DNA from: Herbiconiux daphne
GTDB lineage: Bacteria; Actinomycetota; Actinomycetes; Actinomycetales; Microbacteriaceae
Direction of reading: 5' to 3'
DNA length: 64,000 nt
NCBI RefSeq assembly: GCF_024979295.1
Contig: NZ_JANLCJ010000003.1
Coordinates: 124,001 to 188,000, forward strand
The translations under genes were made by a program, and so were the position numbers. Each line of letters starts with the position of its first letter. Position 1 is the stretch's first letter. Below the pieces are notes generated by a model that worked only from the letters and a program-made list of their open reading frames with translations, was not told where the DNA came from and made no database searches. Of this stretch, positions 9,024-17,027 are shown piece after piece.

Positions 9024-9029
9024 ATCGTA
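9024..9029 (-). promoter_or_regulatory. leaderless-type -10 of the aldehyde dehydrogenase gene
   Basis: TACGAT, then six bases, then ATG at 9017. A hexamer at -12 to -7 places the transcript start on the A of the start codon. It agrees with the TANNNT consensus of actinobacterial housekeeping promoters. Confidence 0.55.
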
Positions 9030-9040
9030 GGAGGGTGCCG

Positions 9041-9273
<233 letters not shown>

Positions 9274-9277
<4 letters not shown>

Positions 9278-10458
9278 CGGGCGGCCTTCCTCTTGCGTCG
9301 GGTGGCTTTGGGGCTGCGCACGGCGATGCCGGCGGCGTCGACCTCGCTGATGGCGTTGCTCGAGTCGACGCGGTTGCGGCGCGAGAGCACGAAGATCGTG
9401 ATGATGACGGCGAGCCCCAGCACGAGGTCGATCACGATGCCGGCCACGCCGATGCCCGCCACGAGAGCCGCCAGCGCGCCCACGACGGCCGAGGCCGGCA
9501 GGGTGAACGTCCAGCCGAGGCCGATGCGGCCGGCGGTGCGCCAGCGCACCGACGAGCCCTTGCGGCCGAGTCCCGACCCGATCACCGAACCCGACGCGAC
9601 CTGGGTGGTCGAGAGGGCGAAGCCCAAGTGGCTCGAGGCCAGGATGGTCGCCGCCGTGCTGGTCTCGGCCGCGAAGCCCTGGGCGGGCTTGACGTCGGTG
9701 AGCCCGGCGCCGAGCGTGCGGATGATGCGCCACCCGCCCATGTAGGTGCCGAGGGCGATGGCGACGGCGCAGGTGACGATCACCCAGATCTGCGGCCCCG
9801 TGCCGGAATCCTGCAGGCCCGCGGAGATCAGCATCAGGGTGATGACACCCATCGTCTTCTGGGCGTCGTTCGTGCCGTGCGCGAGGGCGACGAGCGACGA
9901 TGAGAAGATCTGGCCGTAGCGGAACCGCCCGCGCACGCCGGACTGCGCGCTGGAGGCGGGCATCCGGGTGATCGCGTAGGCGAGACGGGTGGCCGTGAAC
10001 GCCACGATGCCCGCCACCACCGGGGCGATCAGGGCGGGCAGGATGACCTTGCTCACCAGCACGCTGTAGTCGACCACCCCGAACCCGGCGCCGACGATCG
10101 CGGCGCCGATCAGGCCGCCGAACAGGGCGTGCGACGAGCTCGACGGCAGGCCGAAGAGCCAGGTCACGAGGTTCCAGACGATCGCGCCGATCAGCCCGGC
10201 GAAGATCATCTCCGGCAGGATCTGCACGCCGCCGTCGCCCTCTTTGATCAGCCCGTTCGAAATGGTCTTCGCCACTTCGGTGCTGAGGAACGCGCCCACG
10301 AGGTTGAGCGCGGCGGCCAGCGCGACGGCCACCTTGGGCTTCAGCGCCCCCGTGGCGATCGGCGTCGCCATGGCGTTCGCGGTGTCGTGGAACCCGTTGG
10401 TGAAGTCGAAGAACAACGCCAGGGCGATCACGAGCACGACGATGACGGTCAGATCCAC
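9274..10458 (-). CDS. inorganic phosphate transporter, PiT family
   Basis: A 394-residue membrane protein with about ten helices. It carries the two duplicated PiT signatures: FDFTNGFHDTANAMAT near the N-terminus and ALAHGTNDAQKTMGVI in the middle. PiT carriers take up metal-phosphate in symport with protons. The GTG at 10458 is chosen because AGGAGAAGG lies just upstream and the family N-terminus (DLTVIVVLVIALALFFDF) starts there. A promoter at 10552-10580 gives a leader of about 87 nt. The gene is divergent from ptrB and coupled to a 78-residue membrane partner. Confidence 0.92.
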
Positions 10459-10551
10459 CCGTGCCTTCTCCTGAATGTCGCATGCGGCGCGCACGCCGAC
10501 CATTCATCGGGAATTCATGCACGTGGGGTGGCCCGAACAGGAGCCGTCACG

Positions 10552-10580
10552 ATAATGACACCCACCCCGGTCGGGGTCAA
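10552..10580 (-). promoter_or_regulatory. promoter of the PiT transporter gene
   Basis: On the minus strand the -35 is TTGACC (10580-10575), the spacer 17 bp and the -10 CATTAT (10557-10552). The spacer contains the palindrome ACCCCGGTCGGGGT-type inverted repeat around 10564-10577, a possible operator. Confidence 0.6.
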
Positions 10581-10617
10581 CTCCGCCAGGCTCGACGACG
10601 CATCCGCTGCTCCGCTC

Positions 10618-10623
10618 TACGCT
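10618..10623 (+). promoter_or_regulatory. leaderless-type -10 of ptrB
   Basis: TACGCT followed by exactly six bases (GGAACA) and the ATG at 10630. No ribosome binding site precedes the start, consistent with leaderless translation. Confidence 0.6.
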
Positions 10624-10629
10624 GGAACA

Positions 10630-12762
10630 ATGGATGCTCTTCCTCCCGTGGCGCGCAAGGTGCCGACCGAACGCGTTCACCACGGCGACGTCGTCGTCGA
10701 CCACTTCGAATGGCTGCGCGACAAAGACGATCCCGAGGTCATCGCCTATCTCGAGGCCGAGAACGCCTACACGGATGCCGCCACCGAACACCTGGCCGCG
10801 CTGCGCGAACGCCTGTTCGACGAGATCAAGTCGCGCACCCTCGAGACCGACCTGTCGGTGCCGGTGCGCGACGGACGCTACTGGTATTACACCCGCACGG
10901 CGGAGGGGTCGCAGTACGGCGTGCACTGCCGCGCGCCGATCACGGGCGACGACGACTGGACGCCGCCCGACCTCGCGCCGGGCACCGAGGTGCCGGGCGA
11001 GCAGGTCGTGCTCGACGACAACGTGCAGGCCGACGGCCACGAGTTCTACTCGCTCGGGTCGTTCGACGTGAGCCCCGACGGCAACCTGCTCGCCTATGCG
11101 GTCGACACCCTCGGCGACGAGCGCTACACGCTCCGCATCCGCGATCTGCGCACGGGCGACGACCTGCCCGACATCGTGGCCGACACCTTCCCCGGCGCCG
11201 TCTTCTCGGGCGACGGGGCGAGCATCTACTACCCCACGGTCGACGACGCGTGGCGCCCCGACACCATCTGGCGGCACGAGGTGGGCACCGAGTCATCCGC
11301 CGATCAGAGCGTGTTCACCGAGCCCGACGAGCGTTTCTGGGTGGGCGTGGGCCTCACCCGCAGCAAGAAGTACCTCGAGATCGCGGTCGGCTCGAAGATC
11401 ACGAGCGAGGTGCACCTGCTCGACACGACCGACCCGGATGCCTCCTTCGAGGTGGTCTGGCCGCGGCGCGAGGGTGTCGAGTACTCGGTCGAGCACGCCG
11501 TCGTCGGCGGTGTCGACACGCTGCTCATCCTGCACAACGACGGCGCCGAGAACTTCGAGCTGCTCGCGGCCGACCCCTCCCGCCCCGCCGACCGCGCGGG
11601 CTGGACGACCGTGCTGGCGCACGACCCGGCCGTGCGCCTCGAAGACGTCGAGGCGTTCGCCGGCCATCTCACGCTCGACTACCGGCGCGACGGCCTCACC
11701 CGCATCGGCGTGCTGCGGCTCGACCCCTCGAGCACGTCGATCGACGGATCGGGCTTCGTGGAGGTCGCGTTCGACGAGCCGCTGTTCTCGGTGGGTACCT
11801 CGGGCAACCCCGAGTGGCTGCAGCCGACCATCCGATACGGCTACACCTCGTTCGTGACGCCCTCGTCGGTGTTCGACTACGACGTCAGCACCGGCACCTC
11901 GACCCTGCTGAAGCAGCAGCCCGTGCTCGGCGGCTACGACCCGGCCGACTACGAGCAGCGGCGCGAGTGGGCCACGGCGGCCGGCGGCACCCGGGTTCCG
12001 ATCTCGGTCGTCGCGCGGCGCGGCGTGCTCGACGCCGGGTCGCCGGCGCCGTTGCTGCTCTACGGCTACGGCTCCTACGAGGCATCCATCGACCCGAGCT
12101 TCTCGGTGGCCCGGCTGTCGTTGCTCGACCGCGGTGTCGCGTTCGCGATCGCCCACGTGCGAGGTGGCGGGGAGCTCGGCCGGCACTGGTACGAGAACGG
12201 CAAGACCCTCACCAAGCGCAACACGTTCACCGACTTCGTCGCTTGCGCCGAACGCGTGATCGAGCTCGGCTTCACGGCGCCCGACCGCCTCGTGGCCCAG
12301 GGCGGCAGTGCGGGCGGCCTGCTGATGGGCGCGGTCGCCAACATCGCGCCGCACCTGTTCGCGGGCATCGTGGCGCAGGTGCCGTTCGTCGACGCGCTCA
12401 CCTCGATCCTCGACCCGTCACTGCCGTTGACGGTGATCGAGTGGGACGAGTGGGGCGATCCGCTTCACTCCGCGGAGGTCTACGCCTACATGAAGTCGTA
12501 CTCGCCCTATGAGAACGTGACCGATCAGCACTACCCGCGCATCCTGGCCGTGACCAGCCTGAACGACACCCGCGTGCTCTACGTCGAGCCGGCCAAGTGG
12601 ACGGCGCGGCTGCGCGAGGTCGGGGCGCCGGTGCTGCTCAAGACCGAGATGAGTGCGGGCCACGGCGGGGTGTCGGGGCGGTATGCGCGCTGGCGCGAGG
12701 TGGCGTTCGACTACGCGTGGGTGCTCGATGTGCTCGGGCGGGCGGGCGACGGCGCTAGCTGA
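10630..12762 (+). CDS. ptrB: oligopeptidase B (prolyl oligopeptidase family S9A)
   Basis: A 710-residue serine peptidase. The N-terminal two thirds form the beta-propeller. The C-terminal alpha/beta-hydrolase domain carries the nucleophile in QGGSAGGLLMGAV and the histidine in SAGHGGVSGRY, both close to oligopeptidase B; the acidic residue is probably the Asp of SLNDTRVLY. It cleaves short peptides after basic residues in the cytosol. GGELGRHWYENGK is also typical of the family. The ATG at 10630 matches the family N-terminus (PPVARKVPTERVHHGD). The gene is monocistronic, divergent from PiT. Its last 8 bp overlap a small opposite-strand reading frame. Confidence 0.92.
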   Translation: MDALPPVARKVPTERVHHGDVVVDHFEWLRDKDDPEVIAYLEAENAYTDAATEHLAALRERLFDEIKSRTLETDLSVPVRDGRYWYYTRTAEGSQYGVHCRAPITGDDDWTPPDLAPGTEVPGEQVVLDDNVQADGHEFYSLGSFDVSPDGNLLAYAVDTLGDERYTLRIRDLRTGDDLPDIVADTFPGAVFSGDGASIYYPTVDDAWRPDTIWRHEVGTESSADQSVFTEPDERFWVGVGLTRSKKYLEIAVGSKITSEVHLLDTTDPDASFEVVWPRREGVEYSVEHAVVGGVDTLLILHNDGAENFELLAADPSRPADRAGWTTVLAHDPAVRLEDVEAFAGHLTLDYRRDGLTRIGVLRLDPSSTSIDGSGFVEVAFDEPLFSVGTSGNPEWLQPTIRYGYTSFVTPSSVFDYDVSTGTSTLLKQQPVLGGYDPADYEQRREWATAAGGTRVPISVVARRGVLDAGSPAPLLLYGYGSYEASIDPSFSVARLSLLDRGVAFAIAHVRGGGELGRHWYENGKTLTKRNTFTDFVACAERVIELGFTAPDRLVAQGGSAGGLLMGAVANIAPHLFAGIVAQVPFVDALTSILDPSLPLTVIEWDEWGDPLHSAEVYAYMKSYSPYENVTDQHYPRILAVTSLNDTRVLYVEPAKWTARLREVGAPVLLKTEMSAGHGGVSGRYARWREVAFDYAWVLDVLGRAGDGAS

Positions 12763-12895
12763 GCCGCTCGGTGAGGTGCACGGTGACGTCGTCGCCACGG
12801 CCTTGCCGAGCAGCGCCCTTCACGTCGACCCCTATGGGGGCGGTGAAGGTGTGGTCGAGGGGCCCCACGGGGTGCGGCAGCGGCATCCGGGTCAT
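12755..12895 (-). CDS. 46-residue orphan reading frame under a palindromic leaderless promoter
   Basis: I do not recognise the product, which begins MTRMPLPHPVGPLDHTF and ends HLTERLS, is hydrophilic and has no membrane segment. Its ATG is preceded by TACACT at exactly the leaderless distance. A 19-bp palindrome covers the -10 and start codon. Its last codons overlap the ptrB stop by 8 bp in the opposite direction. It could be a small protein, the remnant of a deleted gene, or chance. Coding status is moderate only because of the promoter arrangement. Confidence 0.4.
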   Translation of the reverse strand: MTRMPLPHPVGPLDHTFTAPIGVDVKGAARQGRGDDVTVHLTERLS

Positions 12896-12912
12896 GTGGA
12901 CAGTGTACACAT
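12894..12912 (-). promoter_or_regulatory. palindromic operator overlapping a leaderless promoter
   Basis: Minus strand ATGTGTACACTGTCCACAT is a 9-1-9 palindrome with 8 of 9 matching pairs. The hexamer TACACT (12907-12902) lies inside it and the ATG at 12895 forms its end. A dimeric repressor bound here would cover both -10 and start. Confidence 0.5.
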
Positions 12913-13020
12913 GGTGGATGGACTCGGATCGGGATAATTTTCTCGGGTCGAGCGCGCCCGTGTGGATGGCGGTCGAAAAATTAGCCGGTTGAGGCGTCTG
13001 AGCCGGTTCGGCAGCGAGCG

Positions 13021-15135
13021 TCAGGCGTCGAGAGCGCTGCGCAGGAGGCTGACGAGGGCGTCGAGCTGCACGCTGTCGGTGGAGCCGATCTCGACATCGG
13101 AGCCGTCGAGGGCGCGGGCCGCCAGACCCTGCTTCGAGTCGATGAGCTCGGCGATGCGGGTGTCGATCGTCTGCGCGGCGATGATGCGCCAGGCGGTGAC
13201 GGGCTCCTCCTGGCCGATGCGGTGCACGCGGTCGATGGCCTGGGTCTGCTCGGCGGCGGTCCACGAGAGCTCGGCGAGCACCACATTCGACGCGGCCTGC
13301 AGGTTGAGGCCGACACCGGCGGCGGTGAGCGAGCACACGGCGACCGAGACATCCGGATCGTTGTTGAAGGCGTCGATCTCGCGCTGGCGCAGCGTGGCCG
13401 ACTGATCGCCGCGGATCGAGACCGTCTTCAGCTCGCGGCGGGCGAACAGGTCTTCGGCGGCATCCATCACGTCGATGTGCTTGGCGAAGAACACCACCTT
13501 GCCCACCGAGCGGGCCAGCTGCGCCGTGTAGTCGGCCGCGAGGCCGGCCTTTGCCGTGCCGATCTGGCGCACCATGGTGAACACGTTGAGGCCGTCTTCG
13601 GTGGCCTTGGTGTCTTCGAGTTCCTGGCGGGCGACGAGGCGCATGAGGTCGTCGTCGGGGATGTCGTCGAGCTCGTCGCCGCGCGACTTGGCGCGAGCGG
13701 CGATCAGGCGGCGATAGCGCGTGACGAGCCGGGCGCCGAGCTCGCGCTCGGCCTCGCGGATGGAGCGCCCGAGGTCGTCGTCGAGCTCGACCGGCAGGTC
13801 GACGATGCGCTTGGCCGGCAGGTCGGCGGCCACGTCGATCTTGCGCCGGCGCACGATGCCCATGTCGATGACGGCCTCGCGCGCCTCGGCGAAGAAGCCG
13901 GTGTCGGCGGGCGTGAGGCCCACTTCTTCGAGGCGCTCCATCAGCACGGGGGTGGGCTTGGTGCCGTCGATCCAGCCGAGGAACTGCCAGATGGCCCGGA
14001 AGTCGTCGACGTCGTTGATGAGCGGGGTGCCGGTGAGGGCCATCATGAGCGGGTTGCCGCCGGGCGCGGTGCGGCGGATGCGGTCGGCCAGCGCGAGCAC
14101 GTTGCGCGATCGCAACGACGACATGTTCTTGATGAAGTGCGCCTCGTCGACCACCATGCCGCGGAACCCGAGCGTGCCGAGCCAGGAGAGGTGCCGGTCG
14201 AGCACCTCGTAGTTGACGATCACCACGTCGGCGAAGGCGTCGAGCGTGTCGCCGTCGCCGTGCACGACGGTGGCGCGGCGGTGCGGGGTCCAGATCTCGA
14301 CCTCGCGGGCCCAGTTCATCTTCACGACGTTGGGCACGACGGCGAGCAGCGGGTAGGCGTCGGCGACGGATGCGGCCAGCAGCGACTGGGCCGTCTTTCC
14401 GAGACCGGGTTCGTCGGCCAGCAGGAACGTGCGGTGCCCGGCCTGCACACTCTGCAGGAATCGCGACTGGTGCACCATGAGCTCGTGGCCGGGAGGCGAC
14501 AGGCGGTCGATGGTCGGCGCCTCGGGCAGCTCCATGCTGGCCGCGTTGCCGCCGGCGCCGTATTCGAACGCGCGGTAGAGCGGGCCGAGGAGCTCCCAGT
14601 TGCTCAGCCGGCCGACGCCGTGCGGTTTCGCGGGCGTGAGGTCGGGGGCCATGAACGGGTTGGCGAGCTGACGCGACTTCACCGACAGCGGCACCACCTG
14701 GCGCTCGGCGAGCTCTGGTGGCACGACGGTGGCCGAGGGGGCCGGCACGTCGGGCTCGTCGTCGGGAACGTCGTAGCCGGCGTCTTCGAGGTACTCCCGC
14801 CGCAGCTTCTTGGCCGCGGGCGAGAGCGCCGCGTCGTTCTCGAGCAGTGCGATCAGCGAGGTGTCGCGCGCCGCGGTGCGGGCGAGGATCGAGGCGATGC
14901 CGTCGAGCCGCTTCAACTGCTCGGAGCGCTCGGAGTCGCCGAGGGCGGCATCCGTCTTGATCGACGCACGCTCTTCGCGCATGAGCAGCGCGACGACGAG
15001 GAACTTGGTGCGGTTCGCCGGGGCGACTTTGCCCCGCTGAGCCGCGGCCTCGACCTCTCGCACCTTGCGGGCGAGGATCGGGATGAGACCAGTGTTGTCT
15101 GCACTGCGTGTTCGGCGATTGCCGGACCTTGACAT
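13021..15135 (-). CDS. SNF2-family DEAD/DEAH-box helicase
   Basis: A 704-residue superfamily 2 ATPase. A helical N-terminal region (about 1-190) has no family I recognise. The Swi2/Snf2 core follows, with Walker A DEPGLGKT (about 241-248), DEAH at about 330-333 in VVDEAHFIKN, LTGTPLINDVDDF, and a C-terminal helicase lobe ending in the motif VI sequence QAIDRVHRIGQEEPV. The layout resembles stand-alone SMARCAL1/RapA-type remodellers that move proteins or branch-migrate DNA. The ATG at 15135 has AGGAGAACG directly upstream, and a reading-frame extension of 16 codons lacks such a site. The upstream region carries three palindromes. Confidence 0.87.
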   Translation of the reverse strand: MSRSGNRRTRSADNTGLIPILARKVREVEAAAQRGKVAPANRTKFLVVALLMREERASIKTDAALGDSERSEQLKRLDGIASILARTAARDTSLIALLENDAALSPAAKKLRREYLEDAGYDVPDDEPDVPAPSATVVPPELAERQVVPLSVKSRQLANPFMAPDLTPAKPHGVGRLSNWELLGPLYRAFEYGAGGNAASMELPEAPTIDRLSPPGHELMVHQSRFLQSVQAGHRTFLLADEPGLGKTAQSLLAASVADAYPLLAVVPNVVKMNWAREVEIWTPHRRATVVHGDGDTLDAFADVVIVNYEVLDRHLSWLGTLGFRGMVVDEAHFIKNMSSLRSRNVLALADRIRRTAPGGNPLMMALTGTPLINDVDDFRAIWQFLGWIDGTKPTPVLMERLEEVGLTPADTGFFAEAREAVIDMGIVRRRKIDVAADLPAKRIVDLPVELDDDLGRSIREAERELGARLVTRYRRLIAARAKSRGDELDDIPDDDLMRLVARQELEDTKATEDGLNVFTMVRQIGTAKAGLAADYTAQLARSVGKVVFFAKHIDVMDAAEDLFARRELKTVSIRGDQSATLRQREIDAFNNDPDVSVAVCSLTAAGVGLNLQAASNVVLAELSWTAAEQTQAIDRVHRIGQEEPVTAWRIIAAQTIDTRIAELIDSKQGLAARALDGSDVEIGSTDSVQLDALVSLLRSALDA

Positions 15136-15159
15136 CGTTCTCCTGTGGAGTATGGGCGG

Positions 15160-15244
15160 GGTCTCGTCTTCGCCGGAGACCACGCGGCCGGTCGGATGCC
15201 GGACACCGGATCGGTGTCGTCACTCGACTTGCGAACAGTTCGCA
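15160..15244 (-). promoter_or_regulatory. palindrome-rich upstream region of the SNF2 helicase gene
   Basis: Three inverted repeats lie in 85 bp: GGTCTC/GAGACC (15160-15181, 10-nt loop), GACACCG-GAT-CGGTGTC (15202-15218) and TGCGAAC-A-GTTCGCA (15230-15244). They may be operators or leader hairpins. The last resembles LexA half-sites but has a one-base spacer instead of four. Confidence 0.4.
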
Positions 15245-15314
15245 CGGGAGCCTGGGCCGAGCAACGCGACTGGAGTCACGGTCGGCACGAAGAGCGGGTT
15301 TCCCCGTTGCCCTC

Positions 15315-15653
15315 TCAGTCTACGCGATTCACCTTGATGAACAGTCCACTCGCCACGAAGACGGCCGCGGCGAGGATGTGGGCGATCTGCCAGGCGATCA
15401 CGGGCAGGTCGATCGGCAGCACCGGGTTCCACAGCACGGCGATCGCGCCGAGCAGCGGGAGCCACCACCACTGCTTCGCCTGCCAGGCGAAGACGCACAT
15501 GATGAGCGCCAGGATGCTCACCACGAAGCGGGCGATCGTGAACCATCCGCTGTCGCCGACCACGGCGATGAAGGCCAGAAGGGCGATCGCTCCGAGGATG
15601 CCGGGGGCGAGTGCCGGGCGGGTGAAGGCCGGGGTGGCGTATCGGTTGGTCAT
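15315..15653 (-). CDS. small four-helix membrane protein (DUF6804-like)
   Basis: A 112-residue protein with four predicted transmembrane helices (about 16-34, 39-57, 62-79 and 84-105) and short loops, including WQAKQWWWLP. It looks like the small tetraspan proteins annotated DUF6804 in Microbacteriaceae; that name is from memory and unverified. Function unknown. Its ATG lies nine bases after a TAGGAT hexamer. It is divergent, at 39 bp, from the pseudouridine operon. Confidence 0.7.
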   Translation of the reverse strand: MTNRYATPAFTRPALAPGILGAIALLAFIAVVGDSGWFTIARFVVSILALIMCVFAWQAKQWWWLPLLGAIAVLWNPVLPIDLPVIAWQIAHILAAAVFVASGLFIKVNRVD

Positions 15654-15662
15654 GTCTCGCCA

Positions 15663-15668
15663 ATCCTA
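15663..15668 (-). promoter_or_regulatory. -10 of the DUF6804-like gene
   Basis: TAGGAT nine bases before the ATG at 15653 predicts a leader of about 3 nt. It is back to back with the -10 at 15681, so the two genes share a 39-bp divergent promoter region. Confidence 0.45.
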
Positions 15669-15680
15669 CGCGGCGGTGGA

Positions 15681-15686
15681 TATGGT
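15681..15686 (+). promoter_or_regulatory. leaderless-type -10 of the pseudouridine operon
   Basis: TATGGT, six bases (GAGTCC), then the ATG at 15693. The hexamer-to-start distance is the same as at several other block heads in this window. Confidence 0.55.
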
Positions 15687-15692
15687 GAGTCC

Positions 15693-16091
15693 ATGACAAT
15701 TCCCACGGGTCCTTCGACTCCTCTGTTCGCCGGGCCCGAGGGCCTGTGGACGGCAGATCCCGAAGAGCTGGCCGCTCGCCTTTTCGTCGCCGTCTTCGCC
15801 GGGCAGGGCGCTGTGCCGCTGCCGCAGAAAGAGGTCTCCGACGTCTACGCGACGCTCGCGGGCCTGGGTGGGTACACGCTTCCGGATGTGCGTTCGGGCA
15901 ACACGCAGCCGCTCGGCCTGACCGTGCAGCTGGCCCAGGAGGCGATCCTCATCTGGGAGCGCGCCACCGTCGCCACGCGCCTGTCGGCCGGCACCGGCCC
16001 GGTGTCGCACACCATCACGATGCTGCGCTTCGGCCCCGGCGTGCTCACCGCGGCCGACCCGGTCGTCGCACTGAAAGCGCGCCTCCACTGA
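15693..16091 (+). CDS. conserved hypothetical protein, first gene of the psuG operon
   Basis: A 132-residue soluble protein with no signal peptide and no family I recognise. It has a mixed alpha/beta appearance with segments DPEELAARLFVAVFAGQGAV, GLTVQLAQEAILIWERATVA and HTITMLRFGPGVL. It is the head of a three-gene operon: its stop overlaps the proposed CTG start of psuG by 4 nt. A role linked to pseudouridine or nucleoside breakdown is inferred from position only. Confidence 0.7.
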   Translation: MTIPTGPSTPLFAGPEGLWTADPEELAARLFVAVFAGQGAVPLPQKEVSDVYATLAGLGGYTLPDVRSGNTQPLGLTVQLAQEAILIWERATVATRLSAGTGPVSHTITMLRFGPGVLTAADPVVALKARLH

Positions 16092-17026
16092 GCGGGAAGC
16101 GTCTCGCCCCGTTCCTCGTCTCCGACGAGGTCGCGGAGGCGCTCGATGAAGGGCGCCCGGTGGTGGCGCTCGAGTCGACCATCATCTCGCACGGACTCCC
16201 CCGGCCCCGCAACCATGAGGCGGCCGTCGAGTTCGAGCAGATCCTGCGGGCGTCGGGCGTCACGCCCGCGACCATCGCCGTGCTCGACGGCGTGCCGCGC
16301 ATCGGTCTCGACGCGGCGGGCGTGCAGCGCATCGCCTCGGAGCCGATGGCGAAGGCCAGCGTGCGCGACCTCCCGATCCTCGCGGCCAAGGGTGCGAGCG
16401 GGGCCACGACGGTCGCCGCCACGGCCTACCTCGCGGGCCGCGCCGGAGTGCGCGTGTTCGCGACCGGCGGGCTCGGCGGCGTGCATCGCGGCGCATCCGA
16501 ATCGTTCGACGAATCGGCCGACCTGAGTTCGCTCGCCATCTCGGGTGTGACCGTCGTGTCGGCCGGTGTGAAGTCGGTGCTCGACATCCCGGCCACGCTC
16601 GAGCGCCTCGAGACGCTCAGCGTGCCGGTGCTGGGGTATCGCACCACCGACTTCCCGAGCTTCTGGCTGAGCGGTTCGGGCTACACGATCGACTGGCAGG
16701 TCGACGACGCGGCCGAGATCGCGCGCGTGATGCGCAGCCAAGACGACCTGGGGCACGGGCAGGGCATCGTGGTGGCGAATCCGCTGCCGGTCGACCAGCA
16801 GTGGGACCCGGCGGAGCACGACCGTGTGCTGGCCACGGCGTTCGACGCGGCATCCGCGGCCGGGGTGACGGGCAAGGCGGTCACGCCGTTCCTGCTCGGC
16901 TTCATCGTCGACGCCTCGGGTGGCAAGAGCCTCGAGGTCAACCTCGACATCGCTCGCAACAATGTGCGGCTCGCGGGCGAGATCGCGATCGCGTGGAGCG
17001 CGCTCAACGCCGAATCCGACGACTGA
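16088..17026 (+). CDS. psuG: pseudouridine-5'-phosphate glycosidase
   Basis: PsuG splits pseudouridine 5'-phosphate into uracil and ribose 5-phosphate by breaking the C-glycosidic bond. The protein shows the family landmarks: VVALESTIISHGLPRPRN at the N-terminus, AAKGASGATTVAATAYLA, FATGGLGGVHRG with its metal/phosphate loop, VVSAGVKSVLDIPATLE and NIARNN-like LDIARNNVRLA. No in-frame ATG, GTG or TTG exists between 15746 and the GTG at 16160, which would delete the conserved N-terminus. CTG at 16088, overlapping the upstream TGA as CTGA, gives 312 residues, the E. coli PsuG length. The GTG at 16160 is the conventional alternative. psuK follows after 1 nt. Confidence 0.87.
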   Translation: MSGKRLAPFLVSDEVAEALDEGRPVVALESTIISHGLPRPRNHEAAVEFEQILRASGVTPATIAVLDGVPRIGLDAAGVQRIASEPMAKASVRDLPILAAKGASGATTVAATAYLAGRAGVRVFATGGLGGVHRGASESFDESADLSSLAISGVTVVSAGVKSVLDIPATLERLETLSVPVLGYRTTDFPSFWLSGSGYTIDWQVDDAAEIARVMRSQDDLGHGQGIVVANPLPVDQQWDPAEHDRVLATAFDAASAAGVTGKAVTPFLLGFIVDASGGKSLEVNLDIARNNVRLAGEIAIAWSALNAESDD

Positions 17027-17027
17027 C

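Noticed and set aside
12755..15223. 822-codon minus-strand frame over the SNF2 helicase gene
   Set aside because: It is in a different frame from the helicase, Arg/Pro/His-rich and without motifs. Only its last 46 codons, outside the helicase, are considered possibly coding.
15230..15244. LexA (SOS) box upstream of the SNF2 helicase
   Set aside because: TGCGAAC-A-GTTCGCA has the right half-sites but a one-base spacer; LexA boxes in Gram-positives need four bases between GAAC and GTTC.
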